Assembly: GCF_014197035.1 (NCBI RefSeq)
Contig: NZ_JACIEU010000007.1
Coordinates: forward strand, 124,001 to 188,000
Direction: 5' to 3'
Origin: Sphingobium scionense
GTDB lineage: Bacteria > Pseudomonadota > Alphaproteobacteria > Sphingomonadales > Sphingomonadaceae
DNA length: 64,000 nucleotides
The first letter of the stretch is position 1. Each line of letters starts with the position of its first letter. A model generated the notes under the pieces. It did no database searches. It was not told the origin of the DNA and saw nothing but the letters and a program-made list of their open reading frames with translations. The translations under genes were made by a program, and so were the position numbers. Of the stretch, positions 8,508 to 18,030 are shown piece after piece.

Positions 8508-9356
8508 TCAGGCCGCCTTCTTCTTGTCCGCCCAGATATTCTGATAGGCCATATAGGCAAGGCCCGTGGCGATCAGCAGGAAGAGGATCGTCGCCACGCC
8601 CGCGCGCCGGCGATTTTCCAGCTTCGGTTCGGCCGTCCAGGTGAGGAAGGCGGCCACGTCCTGCGACATCTGGTCGATCGTCGGCTTGGTGCCGTCGCCA
8701 TAGGTCACCTGGCCATCGGCCGACAGCGGCGGCGCCATAGCAAGGTTCAGGTTGGCGAAATAGGGGTTGAAGTGCAGCCCCTCGGGCGTCTTGGCATCCG
8801 GGAAATGCTTGAGCAGTTCGGCCGGCTGTTCCTGGAAGCCCGTCAGCAGCGAATAGACATAGGCCGAACCATGGTGGCGCGCCTTGGTCATCAGCGACAG
8901 ATCCGGCGGGATCGCATTATTGTTCGCCGCCGCCGCCGCGACATTGTTCGCGAAGGGGGACGGGAAATAATCGGCCGGAATGCCGTCGCGGGTCGAGGCC
9001 TCGCCCGTCGCCGGATCGACGCTGGGGGTCTTGATCGTCCAGTTCTTGGCGATCGCCTTGATCTCCGCTTCATTATAACCAATGCCGGCCAGGTCGCGGA
9101 AGGCGACGAACTTCAGGCTGTGGCAGGCCGAACAGACCTCCTTGAACACCTGAAAGCCGCGCTGGAGCTGCTGGTTGTCATAGCGGCCCAGCGGCCCGTC
9201 GAACGAGAAGGAGACATGCTTGGGGGCCAGGTGGAACTCATGTTCCACCGTCTTCGCCGGAGGTTCCACCACGTAGGAATAGGCACCCACGAGGAAGGAG
9301 ATGAGCAGCCAGCCGGCGAAGAAGAGGCCGACAAGGAATGCGCCGATGCGTACCAT
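8508..9356 (-). CDS. petC: Cytochrome c1 of the bc1 complex
   Basis: A 282-aa protein with the heme-binding CSACH at residues 75-79, the distal-ligand Met in LAMAPPL near residue 208, and a C-terminal membrane anchor (ATILFLLIATGLAYMAY) followed by a lysine-rich tail. A hydrophobic N-terminal segment acts as the export signal. Cytochrome c1 takes electrons from the Rieske centre to soluble or membrane cytochrome c on the periplasmic side. It is the last gene of petA-petB-petC, 14 nt behind petB. Confidence 0.96.
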   Translation of the reverse strand: MVRIGAFLVGLFFAGWLLISFLVGAYSYVVEPPAKTVEHEFHLAPKHVSFSFDGPLGRYDNQQLQRGFQVFKEVCSACHSLKFVAFRDLAGIGYNEAEIKAIAKNWTIKTPSVDPATGEASTRDGIPADYFPSPFANNVAAAAANNNAIPPDLSLMTKARHHGSAYVYSLLTGFQEQPAELLKHFPDAKTPEGLHFNPYFANLNLAMAPPLSADGQVTYGDGTKPTIDQMSQDVAAFLTWTAEPKLENRRRAGVATILFLLIATGLAYMAYQNIWADKKKAA

Positions 9357-9370
9357 GCTTGTCTTCCCCC

Positions 9371-10663
9371 TTATTCGGCCGGGACTGCGGCGGGTTCGCC
9401 GTCAGCCTTGGCATATTTGGCCAGCACCGCTTCGGTGATCGAATTGGGCAGCGGCAGCGGCTTTTCGAAGCGCGCGATCATCGGCAGGATGATCAGGAAA
9501 TGCGCGAAATAATAGGCCGCGGCGACCTGGCTGATCATCACATAGGGTTCTTCCGCCGGCGCACCGCCGCAGTAGCCCAGGATCAGCACGTCGAGCACCA
9601 GTATCCAGAAGAACGTCTTGAAGGTCGGGCGATAGCTGCCCGAGCGCACCGGCGATGTGTCGAGCCAGGGCAGGAAGAAGAGCAGCAGGATCGATGCGAA
9701 CATCGCCAGCACGCCCAGCAGCTTGGCCGGCACGAAGAAGAAGTCCACCGTGAAGGCACGCAGGATCGCGTAGAAGGGCCAGAAATACCATTCGGGCACG
9801 ATATGCGCCGGGGTCGAGAGCGGGTTCGCCTCGATATAATTGTCCGGGTGGCCCAGATAATTGGGCGCGAAGAACAGCAGGATCGCGAACAGGATCAGGA
9901 AGATGCCCGCCCCGAAACCATCCTTCGCGGTGTAATAGGGATGGAAGGGCACGGTATCCTGCGGCCCTTTAACCTCGACACCGGTCGGGTTGGAGGAACC
10001 GGGAATATGCAGCGCCCAGATATGCAGGATCACCACCGCTGCGATCACGAAGGGCAGCAGGAAGTGGAGCGAGAAGAAGCGGTTCAGCGAGGCATTGCCG
10101 GGGGCAAAACCGCCCAGCAGCCAGGTCTGGATCGGTTCGCCCACCACCGGGATCGCACCGAACAGGCCGGTAATGACCTTTGCACCCCAATAGCTCATCT
10201 GGCCCCAGGGCAGGACATAGCCCATGAAGGCGGTCGCCATCATCAGCAGGAAGATGACGAGGCCGAGCAGCCAGACCATTTCGCGCGGCGCCTTGTAGGA
10301 CCCGAAATAGAGACCGCGGAAAATGTGCAGATAAACGACGATGAAGAAGAAGCTGGCGCCATTGGCATGCGCATAGCGCATCAGCCAGCCCGCATTCACG
10401 TCGCGCATCGTCTGTTCGACGGTGCCGAAGGCGACCAGCGTGTTGGCGCCATAATGCATCGCCATGACGACACCGGTAACGATCTGGATCAACAGCGCCA
10501 GGCCGGCCAGCACGCCGAAATTCCAGAAATAATTGAGATTGCGCGGCACCGGATAGCCGGCACCGACGGCATTGTAGACGAGGCGCGGCAGCGGCAGCTT
10601 CTCGTCGACCCACTGCATCAGTGGATGCTTGGGGGTATAATGTTCAGCCCATGGAAAGCTCAT
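9371..10663 (-). CDS. petB: Cytochrome b of the bc1 complex
   Basis: A 430-aa polytopic protein with the cytochrome b hallmarks. Paired heme-ligand histidines lie in helices B and D (for example AMHYGAN and LHIWALH), followed by [14 protein letters not shown] of the Qo site and [13 protein letters not shown] (the PEWY loop). It carries the quinol oxidation and reduction sites in the inner membrane. The start is ATG 10663, preceded by GAGGGGGA; the TTG at 10678 overlaps the petA stop and is unlikely. It lies 11 nt downstream of petA. Confidence 0.97.
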   Translation of the reverse strand: MSFPWAEHYTPKHPLMQWVDEKLPLPRLVYNAVGAGYPVPRNLNYFWNFGVLAGLALLIQIVTGVVMAMHYGANTLVAFGTVEQTMRDVNAGWLMRYAHANGASFFFIVVYLHIFRGLYFGSYKAPREMVWLLGLVIFLLMMATAFMGYVLPWGQMSYWGAKVITGLFGAIPVVGEPIQTWLLGGFAPGNASLNRFFSLHFLLPFVIAAVVILHIWALHIPGSSNPTGVEVKGPQDTVPFHPYYTAKDGFGAGIFLILFAILLFFAPNYLGHPDNYIEANPLSTPAHIVPEWYFWPFYAILRAFTVDFFFVPAKLLGVLAMFASILLLFFLPWLDTSPVRSGSYRPTFKTFFWILVLDVLILGYCGGAPAEEPYVMISQVAAAYYFAHFLIILPMIARFEKPLPLPNSITEAVLAKYAKADGEPAAVPAE

Positions 10664-10674
10664 GACGGTCCCCC

Positions 10675-11241
10675 TCAACCCACAAGAATGGCAGTGTCGG
10701 AAGTGAAGCTATACTTCGGCACTTCCAGATTCTTGGGGGCAGGCCCCTTACGGATGCGGGCGGCCGTGTCATAGGACGAGCCGTGGCAGGGGCAGAAATA
10801 GCCACCGAATTCACCGCGATTCTCGCCCTCGCCCGCGCCCAGCGGCACGCAGCCCAGATGGGTGCAGACACCCATGGTGATCAGCCACTGCTTCTTGCCG
10901 TCGACGGTCCGCTCGGCCAGCGTCTGCGGGTCGCGCAACGTGGACGGGTCGACCTTGTCGGCCTCGGCAATTTCCTTTTCGGTAAGCTGGCGCACGAACA
11001 GTGGCTGCGACCGGAAGGTCGTCTTGATCGCCTGTCCCGGCTGGATCGCGGAAAGATCGACCTCGGTCGATGCAAGCGCCAATACGTCGGCGCTGGGGTT
11101 CATCTGATCGATGAGCGGCAGGACAACGCCCACGGCGCCTACCCCTGCGAAGCTCACCGCAGCGACATTGATAAAATCACGGCGACGTACTCCGTCTTCG
11201 CCGGATAGCCCCTGCCCGTCAACTTGTTCTGAGTTCGCCAT
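10675..11241 (-). CDS. petA: Rieske iron-sulfur subunit of the bc1 complex
   Basis: A 188-aa protein. Twin-arginine-type signal RRRDF (residues 19-23) precedes the membrane anchor [16 protein letters not shown]. The 2Fe-2S ligands are in CTHLGC (126-131) and CPCHGS (150-155). The protein transfers electrons from ubiquinol to cytochrome c1. First gene of petABC, reading away from trmL across a 193-bp divergent region that should hold both promoters. AGAGGTG precedes the ATG. Confidence 0.97.
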   Translation of the reverse strand: MANSEQVDGQGLSGEDGVRRRDFINVAAVSFAGVGAVGVVLPLIDQMNPSADVLALASTEVDLSAIQPGQAIKTTFRSQPLFVRQLTEKEIAEADKVDPSTLRDPQTLAERTVDGKKQWLITMGVCTHLGCVPLGAGEGENRGEFGGYFCPCHGSSYDTAARIRKGPAPKNLEVPKYSFTSDTAILVG

Positions 11242-11434
11242 GCACCTCTACCCTTGCAAGACTTCCCTATCCACGCCGGAATGCCTTGAGTGATCATGAT
11301 TATCAAGGGAGTTAGGGTATACCCCGCCTCCCCCCGGCGTGGGTCAAAGGTCTGATAACCGGACTGCAAGCGCTTTGCCAACCGCAAAGTCGTGCGGACT
11401 ATGACAAATCGCCGCACTGCATTATGCGGCGACC

Positions 11435-11893
11435 ATGCGTATCGCTCTCTACCAGCCAGAAATTGCCGGCAATGTCGGCGCCATCCTGCGCCTTGCCGCC
11501 TGTTTTGCCGTGCCCGTCGACATCATCATGCCGACCGGATTCGCCTTTTCCGACGCGCGCCTCAAACGCGCGGCGATGGATTATGGCGAAGCGGCCGAGG
11601 TCGTGCGCCACGCCAATTTCGAGGCGTTTGACGCGGAAAGGCGGGCCGCCGGGCGCCGCCTGCTGTTGATGAGCAGCCATGCCTCGCAGCGACTGCCCGA
11701 TGTGACATTTCGCAGTGACGATGTCTTGCTGATGGGATCAGAAAGCGCGGGCGTGCCCGATCATGTTCGCGACCTGGCCGATATCCGCGTGCGCATTCCG
11801 ATGGCGCCGGGCTTCCGCTCGCTCAACATCGCCGTTTCCACCGGCATCGCCGTTGCCGAGGCCCTTCGCCAGACCGGGAGTTTCCCCGCATGA
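11435..11893 (+). CDS. trmL: tRNA (cytidine(34)-2'-O)-methyltransferase TrmL
   Basis: A 152-aa minimal SPOUT (SpoU) methyltransferase with the three knot motifs: PEIAGNVGAILR near the N-terminus, LLMGSESAGVP in the middle, and the closing IPMAPGFRSLNIAVSTGIAV. TrmL methylates the wobble position of tRNA-Leu isoacceptors, using S-adenosylmethionine bound in the C-terminal knot. The length is typical. Its last four bases overlap the hemF start (ATGA), indicating translational coupling. Confidence 0.92.
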   Translation: MRIALYQPEIAGNVGAILRLAACFAVPVDIIMPTGFAFSDARLKRAAMDYGEAAEVVRHANFEAFDAERRAAGRRLLLMSSHASQRLPDVTFRSDDVLLMGSESAGVPDHVRDLADIRVRIPMAPGFRSLNIAVSTGIAVAEALRQTGSFPA

Positions 11894-12765
11894 CCCCTGA
11901 TATCCGCTTTCCCCTGAACCCACAGCAGCAGACCGCGCGGACCTGGTTCGAATCACTGCGCGACCGGATCTGCGCGGAGTTCGAAGCGATCGAACGCGAG
12001 GCCGGCAGCGAGGCCAGCTTTACCTACACCCCCTGGGACCGCGAGGCCGACGGCGTAGCGCCGGGCGAAGGCGGTGGCGGCGTGCGCGGGGTGATGAAGG
12101 GCAAGGTCTTCGAAAAGGTCGGCGTCAACATCTCGACCGTCACCGGCGATCTTGCTCCCGGTTTTGCCCAGACCATCCATGGCGCGGCCGACAATCCGGC
12201 CTTTTTTGCCACCGGCATCAGCCTGGTCGCGCATATGGCGAACCCGCATGTGCCGGCCGTCCACATGAACACCCGCTTCCTCAACACGACCAAGAACTGG
12301 TTCGGCGGTGGCGCGGACCTCAATCCACCCCTGCCGCGCGACGAGGATACGGCCGATTTCCATGCGGTGTTGCAGGCCGCCTGCGACGGCCATGACCCGA
12401 ACTACTACCCGCGCTTCAAGCAATGGGCCGACGAGTATTTCTTCATCCCCCATCGCGGCGTGCATCGCGGCGTCGGCGGCATTTTCTACGATCATCTCGA
12501 ATGCACTGACGATGCCGCATTCGACGCGAATTTCGCCTTCACCCGCGATGTCGGTGATGCCTTCCTCGCCGCCTTCCCGCCGATCGTGCGGCGACGGATG
12601 AACGAGGCGTGGAGCGAAGAAGACTATCGCGCCATGCTGGAATGGCGCGGCCGCTATGCCGAATTCAACCTGGTCCATGACCGCGGCACTTTGTTCGGGC
12701 TCAAGACGGGGGGCAATATCGACGCGATCCTGATGAGCCTGCCGCCGATGGCGAGTTGGAACTGA
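11890..12765 (+). CDS. hemF: Oxygen-dependent coproporphyrinogen III oxidase
   Basis: A 291-aa cytoplasmic enzyme of the HemF family. Conserved blocks are GGGGVRGVMKGKVFEK, PHVPAVHMNTRF, WFGGGADLNPP, HRGVGGIFYD and the C-terminal EFNLVHDRGTLFGLKTGGN, the last near-universal in HemF. It oxidatively decarboxylates two propionates of coproporphyrinogen III to vinyl groups in haem synthesis. It overlaps trmL by 4 bp and is followed 4 bp later by a GNAT gene, so the three form one transcription unit. Confidence 0.97.
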   Translation: MTPDIRFPLNPQQQTARTWFESLRDRICAEFEAIEREAGSEASFTYTPWDREADGVAPGEGGGGVRGVMKGKVFEKVGVNISTVTGDLAPGFAQTIHGAADNPAFFATGISLVAHMANPHVPAVHMNTRFLNTTKNWFGGGADLNPPLPRDEDTADFHAVLQAACDGHDPNYYPRFKQWADEYFFIPHRGVHRGVGGIFYDHLECTDDAAFDANFAFTRDVGDAFLAAFPPIVRRRMNEAWSEEDYRAMLEWRGRYAEFNLVHDRGTLFGLKTGGNIDAILMSLPPMASWN

Positions 12766-12769
12766 TCCG

Positions 12770-13369
12770 ATGGCGCTGACCCCGGTCGATCCGCGCGAGA
12801 TCGCGACCATCGTCACCCATTTGGAGATGCGCGAGCGGCCGAAACCCGCGCCGATCCCGCCGGCGCCGCTGCGCCTGGTGCCGTGGAAGACACCGGACCT
12901 GGCCGCCTATCGCGCGCTGTTCCGCCGGGTCGGCGAGCCCTGGCTCTGGTTCTCGCGGCTCGTGATGCCGGACGAGAAACTGGCGGCGATCCTGCATGAA
13001 CCGGCGGTCGAGGTCTATGCCGTCACCGACCCGCGCGGGGTCGAGGTCGGCCTGCTGGAGCTGGATTTCCGCAGCCCGTCACAATGCGAGCTGGCCTTTT
13101 TCGGGCTGGTGCCCTCGCTCAACGGCAAGGGGCTGGGCAAATGGCTGATGGCGCAAGCCAAGTCGCTCGCCTGGCGCAAGGGTGTGGAGCGCTTCTGGGT
13201 TCACACCTGCACGCTAGACAGCCCGGCGGCGCTCGGTTTCTACATCAAGTCGGGTTTCACCCCCTACGGCCGGGAGATCGAGACCTTCGCCGATCCGCGC
13301 CTGCTGGGCCTGCTGCCGCCCGAAGCGGCGCCGCAGATCCCGATGTTCGGTCAGCCCGCCGACGCCTGA
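12770..13369 (+). CDS. GNAT-family N-acetyltransferase
   Basis: A 199-aa protein with a GNAT fold. The central strand LAFFGLVPSLNGKGLGKWLM includes the acetyl-CoA-binding Q/RxxGxG/A-like loop (NGKGLGK), followed by HTCTLDSPAALGFYIKSGF, a typical GNAT motif B. The first ~45 residues are a proline-rich lead-in outside the fold. It probably acetylates a small molecule or protein N-terminus; the target is unknown. It is tightly linked to hemF and its last 19 bases overlap the convergent membrane-protein gene. Confidence 0.85.
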   Translation: MALTPVDPREIATIVTHLEMRERPKPAPIPPAPLRLVPWKTPDLAAYRALFRRVGEPWLWFSRLVMPDEKLAAILHEPAVEVYAVTDPRGVEVGLLELDFRSPSQCELAFFGLVPSLNGKGLGKWLMAQAKSLAWRKGVERFWVHTCTLDSPAALGFYIKSGFTPYGREIETFADPRLLGLLPPEAAPQIPMFGQPADA

Positions 13370-14145
13370 CGATAGATGCGGGCCAGCATCACCAGCATAT
13401 AGACCTGAATCACGGTCGACACCGCCGCCGAGACGACGCTGCCCACCAGCCGGGCGGCCTCCGGCCCGGCGGCGAGGCCGGCGAGCGCACCGAAGATCGT
13501 CTGGGCTGCCAGGCTGGCGATGCCGGAGACGAGAGTCAGCAGGATGATGAAGCCCAGCAGTCGCCAAAAGCAGCCGCGCGTCAGCGCCCAGGCATAACGC
13601 AGCGAAGGGATCACCCCCTGGTTGCCATCGATCACCGCCGGATTGAGCAACATCAATCGCACGCTGGCAAAGATTGTCGCCCCACCCACAAATGCGCCCA
13701 GCACCGCGCCGATGCTGGCGCCAAGCGGCTGCGAGATCAGGCTGAGCAGCACCGCGACCAGGATGGCGGCCAGCATCAGCCCGCCGATCAGGAACATGGC
13801 CACCAGCGCCGTGCCAAGCAGTACCGGAAGCCGCGCGAAGCCAAGACGCAAGGCTTCGCCCACGCTGATGCCCGGCCGCAGCGCCAGCGCGAACAGCGTC
13901 AACGATCCGAACCAGATGATGATGACACCCAGCAGCATCGCCAGCGTGAATCCCGGCGGAATATCGGGTAAGCCCGTCCGCTTGGGATCGGCCATCCATT
14001 CAGCGAGCTGCGGCGGTGTCATTTCCTGCAGGATCAGCCCCGGCAGGGCCAGGAACAGCAGGGCGACGGGAAAGAGCAGCGACGCTTCGCGCGCGACGAA
14101 GGCCACCGCCTCCTCCCACGCCTTGCCGATCGAGACTGCCGCCAT
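13351..14145 (-). CDS. Polytopic membrane protein of unknown function
   Basis: A 264-aa protein with about six hydrophobic segments, including [38 protein letters not shown], a long [20 protein letters not shown] stretch and a C-terminal pair. The soluble loop holding [24 protein letters not shown] resembles membrane regions seen in glycerophosphodiester phosphodiesterase-associated proteins. No catalytic motif is visible. It is convergent with the GNAT gene and divergent from lipB. Function not recognised. Confidence 0.75.
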   Translation of the reverse strand: MAAVSIGKAWEEAVAFVAREASLLFPVALLFLALPGLILQEMTPPQLAEWMADPKRTGLPDIPPGFTLAMLLGVIIIWFGSLTLFALALRPGISVGEALRLGFARLPVLLGTALVAMFLIGGLMLAAILVAVLLSLISQPLGASIGAVLGAFVGGATIFASVRLMLLNPAVIDGNQGVIPSLRYAWALTRGCFWRLLGFIILLTLVSGIASLAAQTIFGALAGLAAGPEAARLVGSVVSAAVSTVIQVYMLVMLARIYRQASAG

Positions 14146-14221
14146 ATCTATTGCCTACCCCTGTCTTGCGAAATGCGGCCCGAGACTTGATCGCTCGCCC
14201 CGCTCAAGTCAAGGAAGCGCC

Positions 14222-14926
14222 ATGACCGATCCCCTGCCCTTTCCCGACATCGAGTGGCGCAACGATGCCGCCCCCGTCGACTATCCGACCGCCCTGGCCG
14301 ACATGGAGGCGCGCGCCGCGGCCATCTATGACGGCGAAGCGCGCGAGCGCGTCTGGCTGCTGGAGCATCCGCCGCTCTATACCGCGGGCACCAGCGCCGA
14401 TCCGGCCGAACTGATCGATCCGCGCTTTCCGGTCCATGATGCCGGGCGCGGCGGCCGCTACACCTATCATGGGCCGGGCCAGCGCATCGGCTATCTCAAC
14501 ATCGACCTGCGCGAACGCGGCAAGGATGTGCGCAATTTCGTCCATCATCTCGAAGGCTGGATGATCGACGCGCTCGCGGACCTGGGCATTGCCGCCCGCC
14601 GAGCCGAAGGGCGCATCGGCATCTGGACCGACGACCGGCAGGGACGCGAGGCGAAGATCGGCGCGCTGGGCATCCGCGTCCGTCGCTGGGTGACGCTGCA
14701 TGGCTTTTCGATCAACGTCGATCCCGACCTGTCCCATTTTGGCGGCATCGTACCGTGCGGGATCAGCGAGTTCCCCGTCACCAGCATCGCCGCGCTGGAC
14801 GGCAATGCGTCGATGGAGGCCCTTGATGCCGCACTAAAAGCCCATTTCCCGGCCTTTCTCGGACGGCTGCGACGCTGCGGATCGGGCGATGGTACGGGGC
14901 TTGAGCAATGCGGGACCGCCCGCTAG
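14222..14926 (+). CDS. lipB: Octanoyl-[acyl-carrier protein]:protein N-octanoyltransferase LipB
   Basis: A 234-aa enzyme that moves octanoyl from ACP to lipoyl domains of dehydrogenase E2 subunits and GcvH, the first step of lipoate assembly. Evidence is the RYTYHGPGQ block, catalytic Lys145 in KIGALGIRV and catalytic Cys179 in [15 protein letters not shown]. The start is ATG 14222 with AAGGAAG upstream; a longer open frame from 13622 is antisense to the membrane-protein gene and is not coding. lipA is not nearby. Confidence 0.95.
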   Translation: MTDPLPFPDIEWRNDAAPVDYPTALADMEARAAAIYDGEARERVWLLEHPPLYTAGTSADPAELIDPRFPVHDAGRGGRYTYHGPGQRIGYLNIDLRERGKDVRNFVHHLEGWMIDALADLGIAARRAEGRIGIWTDDRQGREAKIGALGIRVRRWVTLHGFSINVDPDLSHFGGIVPCGISEFPVTSIAALDGNASMEALDAALKAHFPAFLGRLRRCGSGDGTGLEQCGTAR

Positions 14927-14988
14927 GGTCCGCCACTTCGCCAGGTGGGGGGCCGCCGGGCATGTTGAGCCATGTTATGGAGACCCGG

Positions 14989-15276
14989 ATGCGCCTTGAC
15001 GCAAGGATGATGACTGCTGCCCTGTTGATCGGATGCATGCCCCTGGCCGGCTGCGGTGGTGGCAGCGAAAAGACCGGCAACACAGTGCAGATGAAGGACA
15101 TGGAAGTGGTCGACGGCACCGCCACCGACGCCATGACCGACCTGGATGGCGTGCAGAGCGAGGGCACAAGCCTTGCGCTGCCGGAAAACCGCACCGCGCC
15201 GACCACCGCTGCGCCGGCCAAGGCGGACAATGCCGCCGCATCCGCGAACGATGAGGAAGTCGTGTCGGACCAATAG
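14989..15276 (+). CDS. Small putative lipoprotein
   Basis: A 95-aa protein beginning MRLDARMMTAALLIG and reaching the lipobox PLAGC, so it should be a lipid-anchored periplasmic protein. The mature part is low-complexity, rich in Ala, Thr and acidic residues, with no recognisable domain. GGAGA upstream of ATG 14989 supports this start; ATG 14977 and an earlier start at 14908 are alternatives. No family assignment. Confidence 0.65.
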   Translation: MRLDARMMTAALLIGCMPLAGCGGGSEKTGNTVQMKDMEVVDGTATDAMTDLDGVQSEGTSLALPENRTAPTTAAPAKADNAAASANDEEVVSDQ

Positions 15277-15379
15277 GGCTTTTCCCGTTCACTTCCAGAA
15301 CAGCCGCGCTATAGTTGATGCCGTTATGGGGGAATTGGGCGTTCGCGCCATCAAGACCCCGGCTGAGAGGGTTTATTCA

Positions 15380-16075
15380 ATGACGTTCCGTTTTCGCTCG
15401 CGCCAGGCCTTTGCCGCCCTGACGATCGCCGCCGCGTCGCTTGCCGCCGCGCAGCCGGCCGCCGCGCAATTTTTCTGGTCGCCGCCCGACATGTCGGCCC
15501 CCGCCCTGACCGACGAAGCCGCCGCCACCGCGCTGGGCCTGCCCGGCGCCACTGCGGACGAGATCAAGGCTGGCCTTACCTGGAACCTGCGCGCCGCGAT
15601 CAACGTCGCCGCGCTGCAATGCCAGTTCGAACCGACCCTACTGTCGGTCAGCAACTATAACGCCATGATCGCCCATCATGACGCGGAACTCGACGCGGCG
15701 CAGGCGACGCTGCTCGGCTATTTCCAGCGCACCAAGGGCAAGGGCAAGCCCGGCCAGTCGGCGTCCGACATGTATAATACCCGTATCTATTCGGGCTATT
15801 CGACGGTTCAGGCGCAGCGCGGCTTCTGCCAGGCGGCGGCGGCGGTCGGTCGCCAGGCGATCTTTGCCGACCGCGGCCAGCTCAATGTCGTGGCGCGCCA
15901 GGGCCTGGCCTCGATCAAGAAGTCGCTCGTCCATGCCGGCGAGCAATATTATGGCGATCCGGGCTGGAACTATCAGCTCGCCTTGCCCTCGCTCGACGCC
16001 AAATGCTGGAAGAAGGGCGTGCTGCTGCCCGAATGCCACCAGCAATGGAATCAGAAGGTCGGCGTTCAGCCCTGA
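15380..16075 (+). CDS. Secreted protein of unknown function with four cysteines
   Basis: A 231-aa protein with a clear cleavable signal peptide (MTFRFRSRQAFAAL to about AAAQ). The mature part has four Cys, in LQCQF, GFCQA, AKCWK and PECHQ, likely two disulfides in the periplasm. A helical-looking middle carries KGKGKPGQSASD. I do not recognise the family. ATG 15380 is chosen because the signal peptide starts there; upstream codons back to 15146 are antisense-like. It is convergent with queE. Confidence 0.7.
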   Translation: MTFRFRSRQAFAALTIAAASLAAAQPAAAQFFWSPPDMSAPALTDEAAATALGLPGATADEIKAGLTWNLRAAINVAALQCQFEPTLLSVSNYNAMIAHHDAELDAAQATLLGYFQRTKGKGKPGQSASDMYNTRIYSGYSTVQAQRGFCQAAAAVGRQAIFADRGQLNVVARQGLASIKKSLVHAGEQYYGDPGWNYQLALPSLDAKCWKKGVLLPECHQQWNQKVGVQP

Positions 16076-16087
16076 TCTGACGAAGAC

Positions 16088-16732
16088 TTAACGCAGGCCC
16101 AGATATTTATGGGCCTGCACCGTCAGCCGCCAGCGCGGCCGGGCCATCACCAGATCGATGGCCGCGCGGGCATTGGCCACGGCATGGGCATCGTCGAGCG
16201 GCTGGACCAGCAGATGGTCGAAGCCCCAGCCTTCCATCGCCTCGACATCGGCCAGGCTGTGCCCGCCATCGGGCTGCGGCCAGACCAGCTTCAGCTCATT
16301 GCCCTTCAGCTGCACGACATCGCTGCCCGCCTTGGGGCTGATGCAGACCCAGTCGATGCCCGGATGCGCCGGCAAGGTGCCGTTGCTCTCGATCGCGATG
16401 GTGAAGCCACGGGCATGGAGCGCAGCGATCAGCGCATCGTCCACCTGCAACATCGGCTCGCCACCGGTCAGAACGATATAGGGGCCTTCCCCCTCGCCCC
16501 AGAAGGCGAATGCCGCATCGGCCAGTGCGTCGGCGGTCGCGAACTTGCCGCCGCCATCACCGTCGGTGCCGACGAAATCGGTGTCGCAGAAGCGACAGAC
16601 CGCGTCGCGCCGGTCCTGTTCGCGCCCGCTCCACAGGTTGCAGCCGGCAAAACGCAGGAACACCGCGCGGCGCCCCGCCTGCACGCCTTCACCTTGCAGG
16701 GTCAGGAACATTTCCTTGACCGCATAGGTCAT
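16088..16732 (-). CDS. queE: 7-carboxy-7-deazaguanine synthase QueE
   Basis: A 214-aa radical-SAM enzyme. The cluster-binding cysteines are C31, C46 and C49, spaced CX14CX2C, the variant typical of QueE rather than the usual CX3CX2C. TGGEPM, the SAM-binding motif, follows, with IESNGT after it. It converts 6-carboxytetrahydropterin to 7-carboxy-7-deazaguanine in queuosine biosynthesis. It lies 3 nt downstream of queC and is co-transcribed with it. queD is not in the window. Confidence 0.95.
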   Translation of the reverse strand: MTYAVKEMFLTLQGEGVQAGRRAVFLRFAGCNLWSGREQDRRDAVCRFCDTDFVGTDGDGGGKFATADALADAAFAFWGEGEGPYIVLTGGEPMLQVDDALIAALHARGFTIAIESNGTLPAHPGIDWVCISPKAGSDVVQLKGNELKLVWPQPDGGHSLADVEAMEGWGFDHLLVQPLDDAHAVANARAAIDLVMARPRWRLTVQAHKYLGLR

Positions 16733-16735
16733 GTG

Positions 16736-17437
16736 TCAGGCCTTTCCGGGACGCGTCGCATAGACGGTGGGATCGGGCAGGCCCGCTTCTTCGAACCCCT
16801 TGGAGCGCAGGCGACAGCTGTCGCACTGGCCGCAATGCTTGTTGTCGGGCGTCGGGTCGTAGCAGGACCAGCTGAGGCCGGCGTCCAGACCCAGGCGGTG
16901 TGCCTCCCGCACGATGTCGGCCTTGGTCATGAATTGCAGCGGCGTGTTGATTCGGATCGGATGCCCTTCGACCCCTGCCTTGGTCGCCAGAGTCGCCATC
17001 TTCTGGAACGCCTCGATAAATTCGGGGCGGCAATCGGGATAGCCCGAATAATCCAGCGCATTGACGCCGATATAGATGTCGTTGGCCGCCGCCACTTCAG
17101 CCAGGCCCAGCGTCAACGACAGGAAGATGGTGTTGCGCGCCGGCACATAGGTGACGGGAATTTCGTCGCCAACGCCGCCCTTGGGCACTTCGATGTCGGC
17201 AGTCAGCGCCGACCCGCCAAAGGCGGTGAGGTCGAGCGGCAGCACGATATGCGACATGGCATTGAGTGCCGTCGCGACCTTGGCCGCCGCGCGCAGTTCG
17301 ACGCGATGGCGCTGGTTATAGTCGATCGTCAGCGCGAGGACGCGATAACCCGCTTCACGCGCGAGCCCGCCCGCAACCATTGAATCCAGTCCGCCCGAAA
17401 GCAGGACGACGGCGAATTTCCCATTCTGTGCAACCAT
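16736..17437 (-). CDS. queC: 7-cyano-7-deazaguanine synthase QueC
   Basis: A 233-aa ATP-dependent enzyme that makes preQ0 from 7-carboxy-7-deazaguanine and ammonia. The PP-loop SGGLDS is at residues 14-19. The C-terminal zinc site contains [11 protein letters not shown], the typical Cys cluster. [16 protein letters not shown] is a QueC signature. It is followed after 3 nt by queE. Confidence 0.97.
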   Translation of the reverse strand: MVAQNGKFAVVLLSGGLDSMVAGGLAREAGYRVLALTIDYNQRHRVELRAAAKVATALNAMSHIVLPLDLTAFGGSALTADIEVPKGGVGDEIPVTYVPARNTIFLSLTLGLAEVAAANDIYIGVNALDYSGYPDCRPEFIEAFQKMATLATKAGVEGHPIRINTPLQFMTKADIVREAHRLGLDAGLSWSCYDPTPDNKHCGQCDSCRLRSKGFEEAGLPDPTVYATRPGKA

Positions 17438-17484
17438 GATGCTGCGCTAAACCTCGTTATGTTGCAGTGCAAGAGGGCCGCCGG

Positions 17485-17892
17485 TCAGCGGCATGCCCCG
17501 ACATGCCGCCCTTCCACCATGTTGGAAAAGGGCGCGCCATCGCTGATCCCCTGCGATCGTATCTGGATAAGGCGCGGCGTTTCGACGCGCAGGTCGGTGC
17601 GCGCATTGCCGGCCGCGCCGCAATCGAAGGTCACGGTGGCGGCGCCGGGCGCATCGCTGACCACGAACGGCTTGCAACCGGGGCCAGCATTGGCCGGCTC
17701 CAGCAGTTGGTGCGCCATCGTCACGCACAGGCGGCGGGGCGGCGCGGATGGATCGTCGCGCAGGCGCAATTCCCATTCGCCCTTTTCCAGCTTGGCGAGC
17801 GCAGCCAGTTGCGGCGCGTTCGCCGCGCCGGCCCAGCTTGCCATCATCATTGCCGCCGCGACGCCCAGCGCCTGCAGCCCCAGCCTTGTCAT
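17485..17892 (-). CDS. Exported DUF3617-like protein
   Basis: A ~135-aa protein with signal peptide MTRLGLQALGVAAAMMMASWAGA. The mature domain starts with LEKGEWELRL, contains RRLCVT and CKPF, and ends GRHVGAC, a pattern resembling DUF3617 (GxWE start, Cys pairs, GxxxGxC end) common in sphingomonads. Function is unknown. ATG 17892 has a weak GGA upstream; ATG 17913 in frame is possible. It lies 47 bp upstream of queC on the same strand, but a functional link is not evident. Confidence 0.6.
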   Translation of the reverse strand: MTRLGLQALGVAAAMMMASWAGAANAPQLAALAKLEKGEWELRLRDDPSAPPRRLCVTMAHQLLEPANAGPGCKPFVVSDAPGAATVTFDCGAAGNARTDLRVETPRLIQIRSQGISDGAPFSNMVEGRHVGACR

Positions 17893-17955
17893 CTTGCGTC
17901 CAGACCTTGTCATCGGCGCCGGGGAACGGCGCCATGCTTCATCCTGTTGTGCCGC

Positions 17956-18013
17956 GCAATTGCGGCAATTTGATAGCGCGGGGCGAACGGTCCTGCCGCA
18001 ATTGCCCCGCGCT
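17956..18013. repeat. Two interleaved inverted repeats between hslO and the DUF3617-like gene
   Basis: Pair A is GCAATTGCGGCA (17956-17967) with its perfect complement at 17994-18005 (12 bp). Pair B is AGCGCGGGGC (17975-17984) with its perfect complement at 18004-18013 (10 bp). The arms alternate A-B-A-B, sharing two bases, so the RNA could form a pseudoknot or switch between two hairpins. The region is the hslO 3' side and the leader of the downstream gene on the minus strand. Confidence 0.55.
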
Positions 18014-18030
18014 CCACTCTCAACCTGCCC

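Noticed and set aside
13622..14221. N-terminal extension of LipB
   Set aside because: The 200 extra codons are antisense to the membrane-protein gene, and a good ribosome site marks ATG 14222.
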